In this document: one piece after another, positions 1 to 9,251 of the stretch
Numbering within the stretch: the stretch's first letter is position 1
Layout of the letters: every line of letters begins with the position of its first letter
Source of the DNA: Gracilaria vermiculophylla
Lineage: Eukaryota > Rhodophyta > Florideophyceae > Gracilariales > Gracilariaceae
Length of the DNA stretch: 64,000 nucleotides
Reading direction: 5' to 3'
Assembly: GCA_019155205.2 (NCBI GenBank)
Contig: JAHNZQ020000010.1
Location: 1,286,911-1,350,910, forward strand
The notes under the pieces: model-generated
The model's database searches: none
Seen by the model: the letters and a program-made list of their open reading frames with translations, nothing else
What the model was told of the DNA's origin: nothing
Program-made: the position numbers and the translations under genes

Positions 1-119
1 GGCCCTATCTTTTTGCATAGCACTTTTCTACTTTACCCTTCAGCCGCAATTGCATCCCCTATTCTGTGTTGAGTGCAAGCCGCATTTTTCAACGCTTTGT
101 CGCTCCAAGTTTCTTCGCC

Positions 120-938
120 ATGGTGCGATTGGATCTGCTCAAGAAATACGGACCGTGTGCGCTTGTGACAGGTGCGTCATCCGGGATTGGCGCTGAATTT
201 GCAAGACAGCTAGCCGCACACGGGTTTGAACTCGTAATCACGGCAAGGCGGAAAGAGAGACTGGAACAGCTCTCCGAAACGCTACGTTCCAAATACAATG
301 CGAAAGTGACAATTGTAGAACTTGATCTGGTCGAGGACAGATCTGTGGAACGACTGGTCGAGGCTACAAAACACTTAGAAATCGGACTACTGATAAATAA
401 TGCAGGCATGGCTGTGTCAGGCGCGTTTGTGAACGGGGGTGTGGCTGAGTATGAGAAATTGATTGCGCTTAATGTTCGGGCTGTCACATCACTGGCGAGG
501 GAGTTCGGCAGAATGATGTGCGAACGAAAACGAGGTTGCATTTTGTTTGTGAGCAGCATGGCGTCGAGGGGCGTGCCGTACATTTCAGTTTACTCGGCGT
601 CGAAGGCTTATGTTTCTTGCCTAGGAGCCGTACTGAGAGAGGAGCTGAGCGTGTTCGGAGTGGAGGTTACTGTATTGGAACCTGGGTTCGTGAGTACGGA
701 GATGACCATCGATAGTGACGGGGTAATGGGAAACATGGACAGATTGAAGCAGAAAATGATGACACCCACAGAGTGTGTAGAGAACACGATACGAGCACTA
801 GGGAGATGCGCGGTAGTTTCGCCGGGTATGCAATATAACCTGCTTTCGTGGCTCAACTCACTGCTTCCGCGCTGGTTTTCGATATGGGTCGTAGCGAAGG
901 TGATCAGGAATTCTAAGGAGAACATCGACCGGCTGTGA
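120..938 (+). CDS. Short-chain dehydrogenase/reductase (SDR), 272 aa
   Basis: Classical SDR, an NAD(P)H-dependent oxidoreductase of unknown substrate. The Rossmann motif TGASSGIG lies at residues 17-24, the NNAG motif at 93-96 and the catalytic YSASK at 158-162. The frame is open upstream to 66, but only through a GTG codon. The first ATG is at 120 in a strong context (GCCATGG), and the protein then begins MVRLDLLKKYG, the usual beginning of SDRs close to this type. The hydrophobic C-terminal stretch (LLSWLNSLLPRWFSIWVV) may give membrane association, as in 17-beta-HSD12-like and similar bacterial SDRs. The gene stands alone. A second, clearly different SDR lies at 46426-47373. Family is certain; substrate cannot be read from the sequence. 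Confidence 0.93.
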   Translation: MVRLDLLKKYGPCALVTGASSGIGAEFARQLAAHGFELVITARRKERLEQLSETLRSKYNAKVTIVELDLVEDRSVERLVEATKHLEIGLLINNAGMAVSGAFVNGGVAEYEKLIALNVRAVTSLAREFGRMMCERKRGCILFVSSMASRGVPYISVYSASKAYVSCLGAVLREELSVFGVEVTVLEPGFVSTEMTIDSDGVMGNMDRLKQKMMTPTECVENTIRALGRCAVVSPGMQYNLLSWLNSLLPRWFSIWVVAKVIRNSKENIDRL

Positions 939-1369
939 GCGCTTCTAGTCTGCGCTTAGTTTAAAGTCGGATATATCCCGTTAGCCGCGACGGACGAATC
1001 GCTTTGTGCCTGTGTGCACATTAAGCGATGACACCCTCTGCTCCGTGCAGTGAGCGCGAACTCGGGGCAAGTGGGCAAAACCCTTTGCCGAATTCGCGAA
1101 TACGGGCAAGTGTTATGTAATCGAAATGCACCCGTCCTGCTACCCCAATGCATTCTGCGTTGCTGCGCATGTACAGACCACCGCGCGGCACACACACCAG
1201 TCCTCACGGCTGCCCGCTTCATGTTGTGCGAGCCGCGCTTCGTCCCCCTCAACCACCTCTCACGTCCTGATCGTTACTGTTCCCCTCAAGTTATCTAACG
1301 TTCTCTTAGCCTACGCTTCATCTGCGCATTCGCTGCCTCATTTCGTTCTGCATATTGCGGCTTTCCAAA
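939..1369. other. Intergenic, no gene seen
   Basis: Short overlapping ORFs on both strands have no recognisable composition or motif. This must hold the 3' end of the SDR transcript and the promoter and 5' UTR of the transporter gene. I see no convincing TATA box. Confidence 0.5.
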
Positions 1370-2317
1370 ATGGTGTTCACACCAGTTAATGCTATAGTCG
1401 GTGGCGCAATGATCGGGCTTGCCGCTTTTTGGAATGCCGGCCTTAACGGTCTCGTGACTGGAATATCCGGGACTCTGAATAGTTGCCTTACCCTGGATCA
1501 GTTCGCTTTGTCATTCGTTGCTGGTTTGGTATCGTCGTCTTTCATTCTACAACCCCTTGTGGACGTTTTCCCACCAGAGGACGTGCTTTTGTCCGTGCCG
1601 CCCGCGTTTCTCGTTCTTTCAGGAGTCTTGGTCGGAGCCGGAACGCGGATAGGAAATGGCTGCACTTCAGGTCATGGGATCTGTGGCCTCGCACGACTGA
1701 GTAAGCGTTCACTCGTCGCTGTATTGGCTTTCATGATAGTGGCAATGACTGTTGCGTCCCTCAACCCGTTTGTTAGCTTTCCTGTACAACCGGCTCCACC
1801 ACCATTATCGGCCTCACGTCTAGTCGTTCTTGCGACACTTGCTCTTTCAATCCCTCCTCTGCTTGCGATGCTTGAAGCCCAAGTGGCTCTTCGCTTTTCT
1901 CTTGGAGTAATTTTTGCAGGTGGTTTGATCATATCCGGTATGTGGCATCCAACTAAGACTTTGAGTTTCCTCCGGATTCCGTTGCCGTTTCAAAAGGTTT
2001 CGACATGGGATCCTAGTCTGCTATTCGTGTTCGTTGGTGCTTTACCAGTGGCATTTGCAGGTTTTCAACCAATACTAAATGGCATCAAACCATTGCTTGC
2101 GGAAAAACACTCATTCCCAACGAGAAGTGACATCGACAAGAGATTATTGCTTGGAAGTTCTTTGTTCGGCATCGGCTGGGGGCTCATTGGAATGTGTCCC
2201 GGGCCTGCTCTTGTATATGGAGGAAGATTTCCGGCTGTACCGGCGTTGACGTATTTGTTGTCTTTGGTGGGAGGTAGCTTCATCACAGCAAATGTGCTAA
2301 AAGCTTTGTCCATCTGA
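1370..2317 (+). CDS. YeeE/YedE-family sulfur-compound transporter, 315 aa
   Basis: Polytopic membrane protein of the YeeE/YedE (DUF395, sulphur transport) family; bacterial members such as TsuA import thiosulfate. The signature GNGCTSGHGICG sits near residues 96-107, with the first Cys at 98. The second half of the internal duplication carries GMCPGPA with Cys276. The equivalent N-terminal segment (LNGLVTGISGTL) has no cysteine, so of the three cysteines discussed for bacterial TsuA only two have obvious counterparts. The frame begins upstream with TTG; the first ATG, at 1370 in AAAATGG context, gives a normal family length. There is no long plastid-type presequence. The transported compound and the membrane it sits in are unknown. 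The family is common in bacteria and patchy in eukaryotes, so ancient transfer is possible. Confidence 0.9.
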   Translation: MVFTPVNAIVGGAMIGLAAFWNAGLNGLVTGISGTLNSCLTLDQFALSFVAGLVSSSFILQPLVDVFPPEDVLLSVPPAFLVLSGVLVGAGTRIGNGCTSGHGICGLARLSKRSLVAVLAFMIVAMTVASLNPFVSFPVQPAPPPLSASRLVVLATLALSIPPLLAMLEAQVALRFSLGVIFAGGLIISGMWHPTKTLSFLRIPLPFQKVSTWDPSLLFVFVGALPVAFAGFQPILNGIKPLLAEKHSFPTRSDIDKRLLLGSSLFGIGWGLIGMCPGPALVYGGRFPAVPALTYLLSLVGGSFITANVLKALSI

Positions 2318-3169
2318 AGGGCTACTTGTTTTTGATTCGACTTTTTATTTTTGAAACTTGCAAGGAAACCCATGTGAGCGGAACGTATTGTGCCAGATCA
2401 ATGTGAATCTGTTTATGACCCTTTGTCGTTTTTCTTTCAATCTGAAAGAGTGGGAATGAAAACCAGGGCACAATACACTGCTTTCATTGGAACCTGTAGC
2501 CAAGACGGGTATGTCGCACAGTTGACAAAATGCATTCAACTTACTTCTGAATATGGATTAGATATAGCGTGTAAAGCTTCATAGCGGTGAGTAGGAATGA
2601 TTCTTTTTTATCGTTTGAAGAGCAGCATCTATTGTTCAATTTGTCAACATCCCTCTTCCTGCAAAGAGGCTAATCACGTTCTCTTGGAGTCGAACGGTTG
2701 TTTCCACACGCGGAGAAGGTACGTACAGACGAGATTTCTGTGTTGGCGCAACATGGTGCTCTTCAGTTGCCAAACAACGTTTGTATTGTGGTCTGACACA
2801 GCTTGTGCATGCAAAGGGAGAGTTGCCCAATGACACGTATTTTCGTAATATGCGTAAATAAGATGCAGAAATGACAAATTTCTGTTGCATCCCAAAATGC
2901 GTCAACTTGAGCCACACAACAGCACCGCAGAGCTGGTGCACGGGCTGTGTGCCAGTCATGTGCAGCATAGTCGAGTTTGCGCACAAACAGGTTTCTCTGG
3001 TGCTTCATCTGTCCCGTGTTGTGAAGTGTACAGCGTTGGCAGGTATCGTCCTACTCTTGACTAGTCCCCTATCCGTAGGAAATCTTTGCACCAAAAGCGC
3101 CAGAATTCCCTAGACGTCTTTGTCCGCCCGCCACATTTGTGTCAATCCAGCGGTCAATGTTTGCTCGTT
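2318..3169. other. Intergenic, no gene seen
   Basis: Only short unrelated ORFs are present on either strand. The last 84 bases are in frame with the downstream ATPase but lack an ATG, so they are treated as its 5' UTR. Confidence 0.5.
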
Positions 3170-5482
3170 ATGGCAACATGTTTCATTTCATCACTACCGG
3201 CAGTCCACCTCAGAGCAATCCCCTCGCGACCATGGACAGGACGACCATCAAGCTTGGGTGCCACAACGTTTTTGAGTCCGATACAAACAAAACGCATTTT
3301 CCATAACTCACGTACTGCGAGAAGAGTAATCCCTTCATGTCACTCGTCGTGCCATTCTAGTCAAGACCACCACGCTCACCATTGCAGCCACGAAGGCCAA
3401 TCTAATAACCCTTTAATATCACCCCTGACTCGACTTGCATCCGCCCAAACTTCAATGCCTGCAGCGTCTTTGAGTGCACTCCTACTCGCAACGGCCGCTG
3501 CTCTTCATGCAGCAACCTTGGCATCTTTTCTCGTGCGCGCCTCTCTTTTGGGCTGTTTTGTGCTAACTGGTCTTCCGGCTTTGGCTGACAGTTCGCTTCG
3601 AATCATACGTTCTCGCGGCAGAACGACAGACGTAAACGTTCTCATGAGCATCGCTGCCGCTGTTTGTTTCTTCACTGGTGCGCTCTTCGAAGGAGCATTG
3701 CTTACCACATTATACGCCGTGTCACACGCAGCGGAGGACTGGATGTCTGGTCGGGCACGGCGAGAGCTCGAATCATTACGCAATCAAACTCCAAGCTATG
3801 CTCTCCGCGTTGACTCTCCAACCTCCTCTGAGCCAGTTTCTGTACCAGTGGACAAAGTGATGATAGGTGACTTTCTTCTCGTCAAAACAGGCCAAATTTT
3901 ACCATGTGATGGTCAAATAGTTAGCGGAGATGCCTTTGTTTCGATGCAGCATTTAACGGGAGAACCTGTTCCTCGTCATGTAGAAGTTGGCGATGATGTT
4001 CCAGCCGGCAGCAGAACCGAAGACGCGTCCATTGTTGTTCGAGTAACCAAGATTGGAGCAGAGAGCTACCTTGCCCGTATTGCTCGACTCGTCACTGCCG
4101 CTCAAGAGAATCGCCCACACGTAACAAAATTCTTTGATCGTTTCGGACAAATTTATGCGCGCTCTGTGCTAACGATTTCATTCCTCATAGCACTTGTACT
4201 ACCCATCGCATCATCACTATTTGCATCTCTTGTACCAACCATTCGATATGCGGGGCGCTCTGGGTCAGTTGCGCGTGCTCTCGGATTCCTGGTGGTCGCG
4301 TCACCTTGCGCTCTGCTTATTGGCGCTCCCATTGCCTATGTAGCTGCGCTTAGTGCATGCGCTCGAAAAGGCATTCTCGCAAAGTCGGGTGCCAAGTCCC
4401 TTGAGGCTGCTTCTCGTGCGACGCACGTTGTTTTCGACAAGACGGGAACACTTACGACTGGAAAGCTCACTTTGAATTCTACCGCAAAACTACCAAACGA
4501 AAAACAGCATGCGAGCAAAACGAACGGAATACCACCCAGTGGAAGACATGGAGTGTCTGCAGGAGTAAACACACTTGACACACTTATAGAAGTTGATGGG
4601 CATAATTTGTCTCGAGTGATATCTACGGCGGCGGCTTTGGAACGCGGAGCTGTACATCCAATTGCTTCTGCACTTCACAGCCGGGCAAAACAACTCGGTG
4701 GGCCTTTCCCAGATGTCGTGGAGACTCGAACAATAGCTGGACAAGGGGTTGAAGGTGTTCTAAGTTTTGGTGCGGATGACCGTGAGGTGTCGGAGTTTGT
4801 TGGCCGCTTGGGACGACCAGCATATATTCTTCCGGCTCATTCCACTGCTCATCGAAGATTAATTGAGGATGCCACCTCGAGAGGAGAAATTGTTTCTATT
4901 CTGGAAATCGCAGAGGAGAGGTACCTCTTGCGCATGAAAGACGAAGTACGACCGGACGCCGAACAGCTCGTTCAAGGCCTAAGACGGCTAGGATACGGTG
5001 TAACCATTTTGACTGGTGACAGTACGGGAGCTGCAAAAGTGGTTTCTGATTCTGTTGGTGGAGGTGTCAAGGTAGTCGCGAACGCAACCCCCGAGGACAA
5101 GGTAGATTATGTTCGATCCTTGGAGTCTGTGTTGCAAAGAAAGAACGAGGGGTCACTCATGGTAGGCGATGGGGTGAACGATGCTGCTGCTCTAGCATCA
5201 GCATTGGTCGGAGTTGCATGTGGCCTGAGCAGTGCAACCGCCGTCCACGCGGCAGATGTCGTGCTTGTTCGGGAGGAACTAACCAACGTCGAATGGTTCG
5301 TAAAAAAAGCGAAGGCAACTGAAGGAATCGTCAGACAAAACTTGGCCATTGCATTGAGTTTGATGGTTCTTTCCGCGGTAGCATGTGTGTTCGGATCAAT
5401 TCCTTTATGGCTGGCGGTTACTTTACATGAAGGCGGGACCTTGCTAGTCGGTGTCAATGGCCTGAGGCTCTTGCGAGGATAG
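3170..5482 (+). CDS. P1B-type heavy-metal ATPase, HMA1/CoaT-like, probably plastid
   Basis: Metal-transporting P-type ATPase of 770 residues. All catalytic landmarks are visible: actuator TGEP at 263-266, membrane metal-site motif SPC at 378-380, phosphorylation motif DKTGTLT from Asp423, the HP dipeptide in GAVHPIAS, and the hinge GDGVND near 666-671. SPC rather than CPC, together with HEGGTLLV near the C-terminus, matches the P1B-4 group that includes plant chloroplast HMA1 (Zn, Cu, Co or Ca proposed) and bacterial CoaT. A His/Cys-rich stretch (SSQDHHAHHCSHEG) precedes the first membrane segment, also typical of HMA1. The N-terminal roughly 60 residues are Ser/Thr/Arg-rich and resemble a transit peptide. 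The start is the ATG at 3170; the frame upstream has only TTG. Metal specificity is not determinable. Confidence 0.95.
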   Translation: MATCFISSLPAVHLRAIPSRPWTGRPSSLGATTFLSPIQTKRIFHNSRTARRVIPSCHSSCHSSQDHHAHHCSHEGQSNNPLISPLTRLASAQTSMPAASLSALLLATAAALHAATLASFLVRASLLGCFVLTGLPALADSSLRIIRSRGRTTDVNVLMSIAAAVCFFTGALFEGALLTTLYAVSHAAEDWMSGRARRELESLRNQTPSYALRVDSPTSSEPVSVPVDKVMIGDFLLVKTGQILPCDGQIVSGDAFVSMQHLTGEPVPRHVEVGDDVPAGSRTEDASIVVRVTKIGAESYLARIARLVTAAQENRPHVTKFFDRFGQIYARSVLTISFLIALVLPIASSLFASLVPTIRYAGRSGSVARALGFLVVASPCALLIGAPIAYVAALSACARKGILAKSGAKSLEAASRATHVVFDKTGTLTTGKLTLNSTAKLPNEKQHASKTNGIPPSGRHGVSAGVNTLDTLIEVDGHNLSRVISTAAALERGAVHPIASALHSRAKQLGGPFPDVVETRTIAGQGVEGVLSFGADDREVSEFVGRLGRPAYILPAHSTAHRRLIEDATSRGEIVSILEIAEERYLLRMKDEVRPDAEQLVQGLRRLGYGVTILTGDSTGAAKVVSDSVGGGVKVVANATPEDKVDYVRSLESVLQRKNEGSLMVGDGVNDAAALASALVGVACGLSSATAVHAADVVLVREELTNVEWFVKKAKATEGIVRQNLAIALSLMVLSAVACVFGSIPLWLAVTLHEGGTLLVGVNGLRLLRG

Positions 5483-5607
5483 TAGAGCATCTGTATAACA
5501 ACGGTTCAAATAACGCGATTGCCGACAACCAGCTACGCATGCTCCGTACCTATTTTGTCAAAGTAAAACTTTACGCGACGGAGACATTATCATGCATGAT
5601 GAAAGCA

Positions 5608-6600
5608 TTATTTCAGCAATGACTGCTTGAAGCGCTGTCCGCCTTTGGGCTCTAGTGTGAGATAGTTTTCTGAATCTCTTGGACTTACATCTCGGAAAGT
5701 AAGACTGTATCTGGTTTTTTCTGTTTTGCCAGGAAATATAGCATGCTCCCACACCCGAAGAGCATCTCCGGACATAACATACACGGCGCCTGGTGGAAGA
5801 TGAACGTCTTTCTTGACATCGTGGCCAACGCCGCTATACCGAGATCTAAGAATAAGAGTCATGGTGCATGCACCTGCAAGACAGACCCCCACCACCGCGG
5901 TGCCAATATTTCCGTTCTCGCAGTCGTTGTGCGGCAGTATGTGAGACTCTCCTGGTACCTTGTAGAGACCAACTGCCAGCTGATTCGGCTTGAAATCGCT
6001 GAGGAGAGTTATCAATGACCGTAAGCGGGGGAGCACTATCTCTGTGGCGTAAGACGGGAGCGGAATTTGCTTTGGAGCCCGTTCACCAAAGAGGAATCTC
6101 TTTCGGCGTAGATCATACGCAGGTCCGTAGTTTTTGGTCTTTCGAAAGACATAGTCGACCCAATTCGGTGGTGTTGCCTCAATTGCATCGAGAAGGTACG
6201 CTTCCTCTTTGACGAAAACGCCAGGGAAGACATGAAAACCTGGCGCCCCTTTTTCCGAAGGCTTAGCTGATTGGGACACACTTCGAGGAAATCGAGGGGT
6301 GAGCGCAAGCGCTAACGGGTTGGTTTTCATCTTCTTTCTCCGATGACTTGGGGCTTGTGTTGTTGTACAAGATGAGGCATGGGCTTGAATAAACGAGGAT
6401 AGAAATCGCTTGCTGCAAATAGGACATCTCGTTGATGTGACGTTGGTGGCGTTTTTCCTTACTTTTCTAATTGAGACCTGGGTTTCTTTCGGCTTCGAAC
6501 GAGGGCTTTTCGAGCCACGCGCGATTCTGATGCTGGGTTTGCTGGCACTTGAAGCATTCGGTATCTCTCGTACACCTTGCGCCAAGGCTTTGTCCCTCAT
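5608..6600 (-). CDS. AlkB-family Fe(II)/2OG dioxygenase with N-terminal CCHC zinc finger
   Basis: 330 residues. The C-terminal half is an AlkB fold: iron ligands H224 and D226 (PHNDCE) and H286 (WEHAIFPG), and 2-oxoglutarate arginines R297 and R303 (TRYSLTFR). The family repairs alkylated DNA or RNA by oxidative demethylation. The NYGPAYD and WEHAIF segments resemble the ALKBH4/6/7-like and protist AlkB groups rather than canonical ALKBH2; I leave the subgroup open. Upstream is a compact zinc finger C59-x2-C62-x11-H74-x3-C78 (CPIC...HASSC), which looks like the Rad18/UBZ4 ubiquitin-binding type found in DNA-damage proteins. Lys/Arg-rich linkers flank it and could serve as nuclear signals. It is convergent with the upstream ATPase gene (125 bp between stops). 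ATG at 6600. Confidence 0.92.
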   Translation of the reverse strand: MRDKALAQGVREIPNASSASKPSIRIARGSKSPRSKPKETQVSIRKVRKNATNVTSTRCPICSKRFLSSFIQAHASSCTTTQAPSHRRKKMKTNPLALALTPRFPRSVSQSAKPSEKGAPGFHVFPGVFVKEEAYLLDAIEATPPNWVDYVFRKTKNYGPAYDLRRKRFLFGERAPKQIPLPSYATEIVLPRLRSLITLLSDFKPNQLAVGLYKVPGESHILPHNDCENGNIGTAVVGVCLAGACTMTLILRSRYSGVGHDVKKDVHLPPGAVYVMSGDALRVWEHAIFPGKTEKTRYSLTFRDVSPRDSENYLTLEPKGGQRFKQSLLK

Positions 6601-8059
6601 TCTATTTCAAAAGCTTCAAGTGCACTTCTCACTGTGTCCAAAGGACTTCACTGCCGCGGATAACAAAAACGCCTAGCAGGCAATAAGGACGCACCGCGAC
6701 AAGAGGAGGGCAGAAAGAAGCGGGATTGAGAATCGGTATGGAACGTGTGAAACAAGCTCAGCTGCTAAGGTATGAGATTGCAACCCAAATTGGTAACGCA
6801 TCTACCGGGCTTGTGGTGAAAGGCAAAATCCGACAATTTAACGCACAAAACCTCCCACCATCACACAGAAGTCAAGATCTGCAGAAGTGTCTCTACGAAG
6901 TGTCTCAACCTCCCAACCACCCCTCCCCCGCCCAACTCTGTTCCCGCTGCGGATGCTTTGGTTTCATTTCATTACAGCTCGCCGAGGGAAATGCTCATCG
7001 CAGAGCAGGTTGTCTTACTCGTGACTGGTTCGTTGTTTTTCTTCGTTGTAGTTACCAAAACATTTGTTTTGAGAATGCCACCAACCCGTCCATGAACACA
7101 CTCGAAGAGGTTTACAAGTTCTCGAGTTGTACAAGCTGAACGTGGTTGTTTTTTTTTTTTTTTTTGGAGCAAACTTCAAGCAGACATCTTTTTTCAAAGT
7201 CACCGATACCGTTTGAGATTTCATTTACTGTTGCATTTTTTTTTTTACAGAAGATGATCTATGGTGGACGCTCTTGAAATTCTGAGACAAAGGCAAATCA
7301 TTGTATGAGTTTTAAATCGTGGCATCCATGGCGCAAACTGAAGGTGGAGTAATGTATGATGAGTTCGTAATTGCGCTGCTGAAAAAGTGTAAACCAGAAC
7401 GTAGACACTCATCATGCCGATGATGAAGAGGGGGGGGTAAAACGCAGCAGCTGCGCTCACAGTTTGGATCACACGACTCACACGTGTTGTTGTATACGTG
7501 CCTGGAAGCTGATTTTGGTGATGTAGTTGAGATTTGGATTCGGACAGCACTCGGCGCGGTACGTGTAGCATGCGGGTGAGTTAATATCTTGCCCAAGCAC
7601 ACAGTCATTGGCAAATCGGAAGCGTGCCATGTCGCCCTTCCACGCGCTGTCGGTCTGTAAACGGCGTGCGCATCGATTCCAAGGCCGCAGAGCAAACGGG
7701 CACATCGCCCACGTGGGCAGCGCGCGCGCTGACGTGTCAGTGTGGCCGGGTGTCGCGGAGAGATTGGCGCCTCGAAGCTTTCCGCGCCCGTTTCCACCGC
7801 CGCGCGGCGCCCGTCCACGCGGTGGAAACGCGCCCGTCCGCACGCGCGCGTGACCGCCGCCCGAAAAATCGGCGCCCTGGGCGGCGGCGCACGCCAACGC
7901 GCCGAACCACGGCGGCCCCATTTGGCGCCATGCGCCGCACTGGCTGTCACATGCGTTCGAGCCGCTGGCCGCCGCTTCCCGTGCGTGGAGAGCCATCGTC
8001 GTGCATCTCACCATATCTCATCCGTGCACGCACAACGCCTCCGTCCGCGCGCCGCCTCC
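6601..8059. other. Intergenic region, no supported gene
   Basis: Holds a T20-type homopolymer near 7147-7165, a second T run near 7237-7248, and an increasingly GC-rich stretch from about 7620 to 8059. Long GC-rich ORFs on both strands there are base-composition artefacts. The frame of the downstream gene is open back to 7742 but has no ATG, so it is 5' UTR or promoter. Confidence 0.5.
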
Positions 8060-8815
8060 ATGTCCGATCCTCCGAATCCGCACCCTGCGCGCCCGGCTTT
8101 TCCCCCCCAACGTTCGCTGGAGCCCCCCATGCCTGAGCCAAGCCCGCGGCCGCCGCAGCCCTCTGTGTCGGAGGCACCTAAAAAGAAGTCGCGCCTGCAC
8201 TGGGATGAGCAGAACCTCATCTCCAATGCGATGGAAATGGAGCGCAACGGGCCGCGCATGAAGATCGACGAGCCCAAGACGCCCTTCGTCGGTTCGGAGT
8301 CAGCGAGTTCCACCTCCGGTTCTGCGCAACAGAGCCCTCCTGAGTCGCCCTCGTTCATCCCGGGCGAACGCCTCGTCGGTTTTCAAACGCTGGAGAACAG
8401 CATGCCGAAGGGTGCGCCCTCCGCCTCCCCGGATGGAGCTAGCAGTGGCGGCTCCACGGGCAGAAGTGTCCACATACAGGATGGTTCCGTGGTCAGTGGT
8501 GGCTCTTCTCCGAGGTCCAGAGAAGAGTTTGAAGCGCGACGCAGAGCGCACTATCGAAATGAGGCACGTGTAAGCCTAGAGCTTTGGCGAAGCAAGATGT
8601 CCAAGGACGAAGATGACGACGACCAGAATAATGAATCGGGAGATTGCAACGGTGCTAACGACAAGACATGTGGAAATGGCGCAGATGCACCCAATATCAA
8701 CGGCGACCAGTGTGCTGCGAGTCACACAGAAGAAGCAGAGCTTGCTAAATCGTCCGAACCAAATGGCAAACTTGACGGAGCCCCCCCTAGCCATTCGCAA
8801 AACGACACAGAGTAG
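8060..8815 (+). CDS. Protein phosphatase inhibitor 2 (IPP-2/Glc8 family), 251 aa
   Basis: Regulatory partner of type-1 protein phosphatase. Family landmarks appear in order: the WDE motif (RLHWDEQN) at 45-52, the KIDEPKTPF motif at 68-76 containing the Thr that GSK3-type kinases phosphorylate in other members, and a later HYRNEAR segment near 165-171 matching the HYNE helix that contacts the PP1 active site. The N-terminus is Pro-rich and the tail Asp/Asn-rich, consistent with an intrinsically disordered protein. Length fits the family (about 160-205 in animals, longer in some protists). The ATG at 8060 follows a GC-rich leader; no upstream in-frame ATG exists. Confidence 0.93.
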   Translation: MSDPPNPHPARPAFPPQRSLEPPMPEPSPRPPQPSVSEAPKKKSRLHWDEQNLISNAMEMERNGPRMKIDEPKTPFVGSESASSTSGSAQQSPPESPSFIPGERLVGFQTLENSMPKGAPSASPDGASSGGSTGRSVHIQDGSVVSGGSSPRSREEFEARRRAHYRNEARVSLELWRSKMSKDEDDDDQNNESGDCNGANDKTCGNGADAPNINGDQCAASHTEEAELAKSSEPNGKLDGAPPSHSQNDTE

Positions 8816-9251
8816 CTGTGAGATACCTTAAGTTACTAATCTTGCGAAACGAGTACTTGGTCGTGTACAGTTCTCTTTTTCTCGTAGCCAGTGAGAATGA
8901 TTGCTTCCAAGGATATACATCTGTAACGTTCCTCACGTTTCGTTTTGAGGGAATTCGCGAACAAGCTGATCGCAAATTGCAAAAGCTGACACACGCGGTC
9001 ATTGAACAGTTAGGATTTTACGTGTGAGATCCAAGGTGCTTGGACCGTTTTCTATTTCTTCTTAACTCGGCGTTTGATAAATACCGAAACGAAACGAAGC
9101 CGATGCCTCAGTCGAAGCTTTCTAAGAGAATGCAGAAGTCACAAAATTGTTGATTTTCCTTGTCTGTTTCTGTGTAATACACTGCCAACAATTAAAAAAC
9201 AGACAACACATGCACGCCAGACACCGTCGCGCATTGATATCGCTCACTGTG
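8816..9251. other. Intergenic between convergent genes, nothing seen
   Basis: Lies between the stop codons of inhibitor 2 (plus) and V-ATPase subunit d (minus). Contains only their 3' flanks and short unsupported ORFs. Confidence 0.5.

Noticed and set aside
6726..7139. 137-codon plus-strand ORF
   Set aside because: No motif, no homology-like blocks, overlaps low-complexity T runs; ordinary chance length.
7742..8059. N-terminal extension of phosphatase inhibitor 2
   Set aside because: Open frame but begins with GTG and has no ATG; Ala/Arg-rich from GC composition.
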